A stretch of 64,000 bases of DNA. Source: Ceriagrion tenellum. Taxonomy: Eukaryota; Arthropoda; Insecta; Odonata; Coenagrionidae. This document shows positions 63,405 through 64,000 of this stretch, piece by piece (the stretch's first letter is position 1; the number at the start of each line of letters is the position of its first letter). The stretch covers positions 6,634,001 through 6,698,000 of the forward strand of contig OY720632.1 in the NCBI GenBank assembly GCA_963169105.1. Reading direction: 5' to 3'. The position numbers and the translations under genes are program-made. Under the pieces are notes generated by a model that did not search any database, was not told where the DNA came from, and saw only the letters and a program-made list of their open reading frames with translations.

Positions 63405-64000
63405 GCTTATTTAGGAATTTGACCCTTCAAGAAGTTTTAGATCTGCTAGAGGAGGAACAAATAGATGATATCCACCAAATATTTGTCAAGAGTCACCAAA
63501 GAGTGCTGTTTCGACTGATGAAGTTTCAGGCGATGAAGAAAGTGGCTTGGTGGATAACTTATATGGCCGTCAGCTTAGAGCAAGAGCAGAAGTGTTGTTT
63601 TCATGAGAAGAAAATGAACACAAGGATTCCATTGAGGGGTGACGATAATATTGCAACAGCTCAGTCAGAGACTTATGAGCCTGCTGCCAGACCCTCGCAC
63701 ATTTTGAAAAGGAAATGAAAAGAAAATCCTAAAAAACAGAGTGGAAAACTGTATAATGATGTATCAAATCCCAATGTGAAAAGCAGAATAAAAATCCTAA
63801 ATTTAAATGCCAGAAAAACACGGACCGATACTCAACTGCCTAACGCAGACTATTCTGAGCTTCGAAATCCAACTCCTATTGATGTTTTTGAACTGTTTTT
63901 TGATGAAAACGTAAATTTCCTAGCTCCTGAGAGTAATAAGTAAGTACTATTCTGCAGTTGCCCTTTGCCAAACATTTCCCAAAAGGGATAAAATTATTTT
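63405..64000 (+). pseudogene. piggyBac-like transposase, N-terminal part, cut by window end
   Basis: The plus strand reads LTLQEVLDLLEEEQIDDI, then one frame away DEESGLVDNLYGRQL, the acidic leader of a PGBD-type transposase. Further on it reads NADYSELRNPTPIDVFELFF, then DENVNFLAPESNK. 'TPxDxFELFFDExVxxLxxExxN' is the opening of the piggyBac core. It has frameshifts near 63500 and between 63720 and 63780. The catalytic part would lie beyond 64000. It differs from the copies at 8.2-10 and 57.9-59.6 kb. Confidence 0.65.

Noticed and set aside
1..64000. CRISPR arrays, operons or bacterial insertion sequences
   Set aside because: No regularly spaced short repeats with unique spacers were seen. 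Gene structure, splice sites and elements are eukaryotic throughout.

Overview
The window is eukaryotic nuclear DNA from an arthropod, most likely an insect with a large, repeat-rich genome. It is AT-rich, genes are split by long introns with GT-AG borders, there is no operon structure, and the mobile elements (LOA, R4/Dong-like, Penelope-like, piggyBac, pogo/Tigger, hAT, Helitron-like) are typical of arthropods. I cannot name the species.

Host gene. One host gene dominates the window. Eleven minus-strand exons between 61677 and 10828 join in frame, with compatible phases at every junction. They encode about 779 codons of a TopBP1 (Drosophila Mus101) ortholog: part of BRCT5, an acidic Ser-rich linker, BRCT6, the candidate ATR-activation region, BRCT7 and the first half of BRCT8. 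The 5' exons (BRCT0-4) and the last exon or exons were not found and are probably outside the window. Introns run from 0.4 to 16.5 kb, and nearly everything else between 10.8 and 61.7 kb is intronic sequence and mobile elements.

Left end (1-10.8 kb). Positions 1132-7271 are bounded by inverted repeats of about 132 bp. They hold at least five small gene remnants in both orientations: A (+), B (-), C (+), E (+) and D (-). Four of these, and one further site, have clear TATA boxes. A and D are diverged paralogs facing inward from the two ends. I recognise no helicase, polymerase, capsid or transposase, and this is the best candidate for an undescribed mobile or virus-derived element. A decayed piggyBac-like transposase (8.17-9.97 kb) follows, carrying a 108-bp insertion with a hammerhead-like motif and a 14-bp target duplication.

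Introns. The intron that splits BRCT6 (31.9-48.3 kb) holds a four-level nest. An R4/Dong-like retrotransposon, next to a TAA-rich tract, is split by a pogo-like inverted-repeat element. That element is split by a Helitron-like element, which is split by a nearly intact LOA-clade retrotransposon with a perfect 13-bp target duplication. The LOA element has two long ORFs and a single nonsense codon. Other introns contain a Tigger-like transposase cut by a LINE 3' end, two decayed LINE reverse transcriptases, a tRNA-derived SINE, a hAT MITE with a perfect 8-bp duplication, a more complete piggyBac-like transposase (57.9-59.6 kb), Penelope-like 3' fragments, and an unnamed dispersed repeat in three copies. 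A third piggyBac-like gene fragment begins near 63.4 kb. Perfect or near-perfect hairpins recur (7.9, 25.9, 31.1, 44.1 and 60.4 kb).

All calls come from reading the sequence and its translations. Family names rest on remembered motifs, not on database searches.
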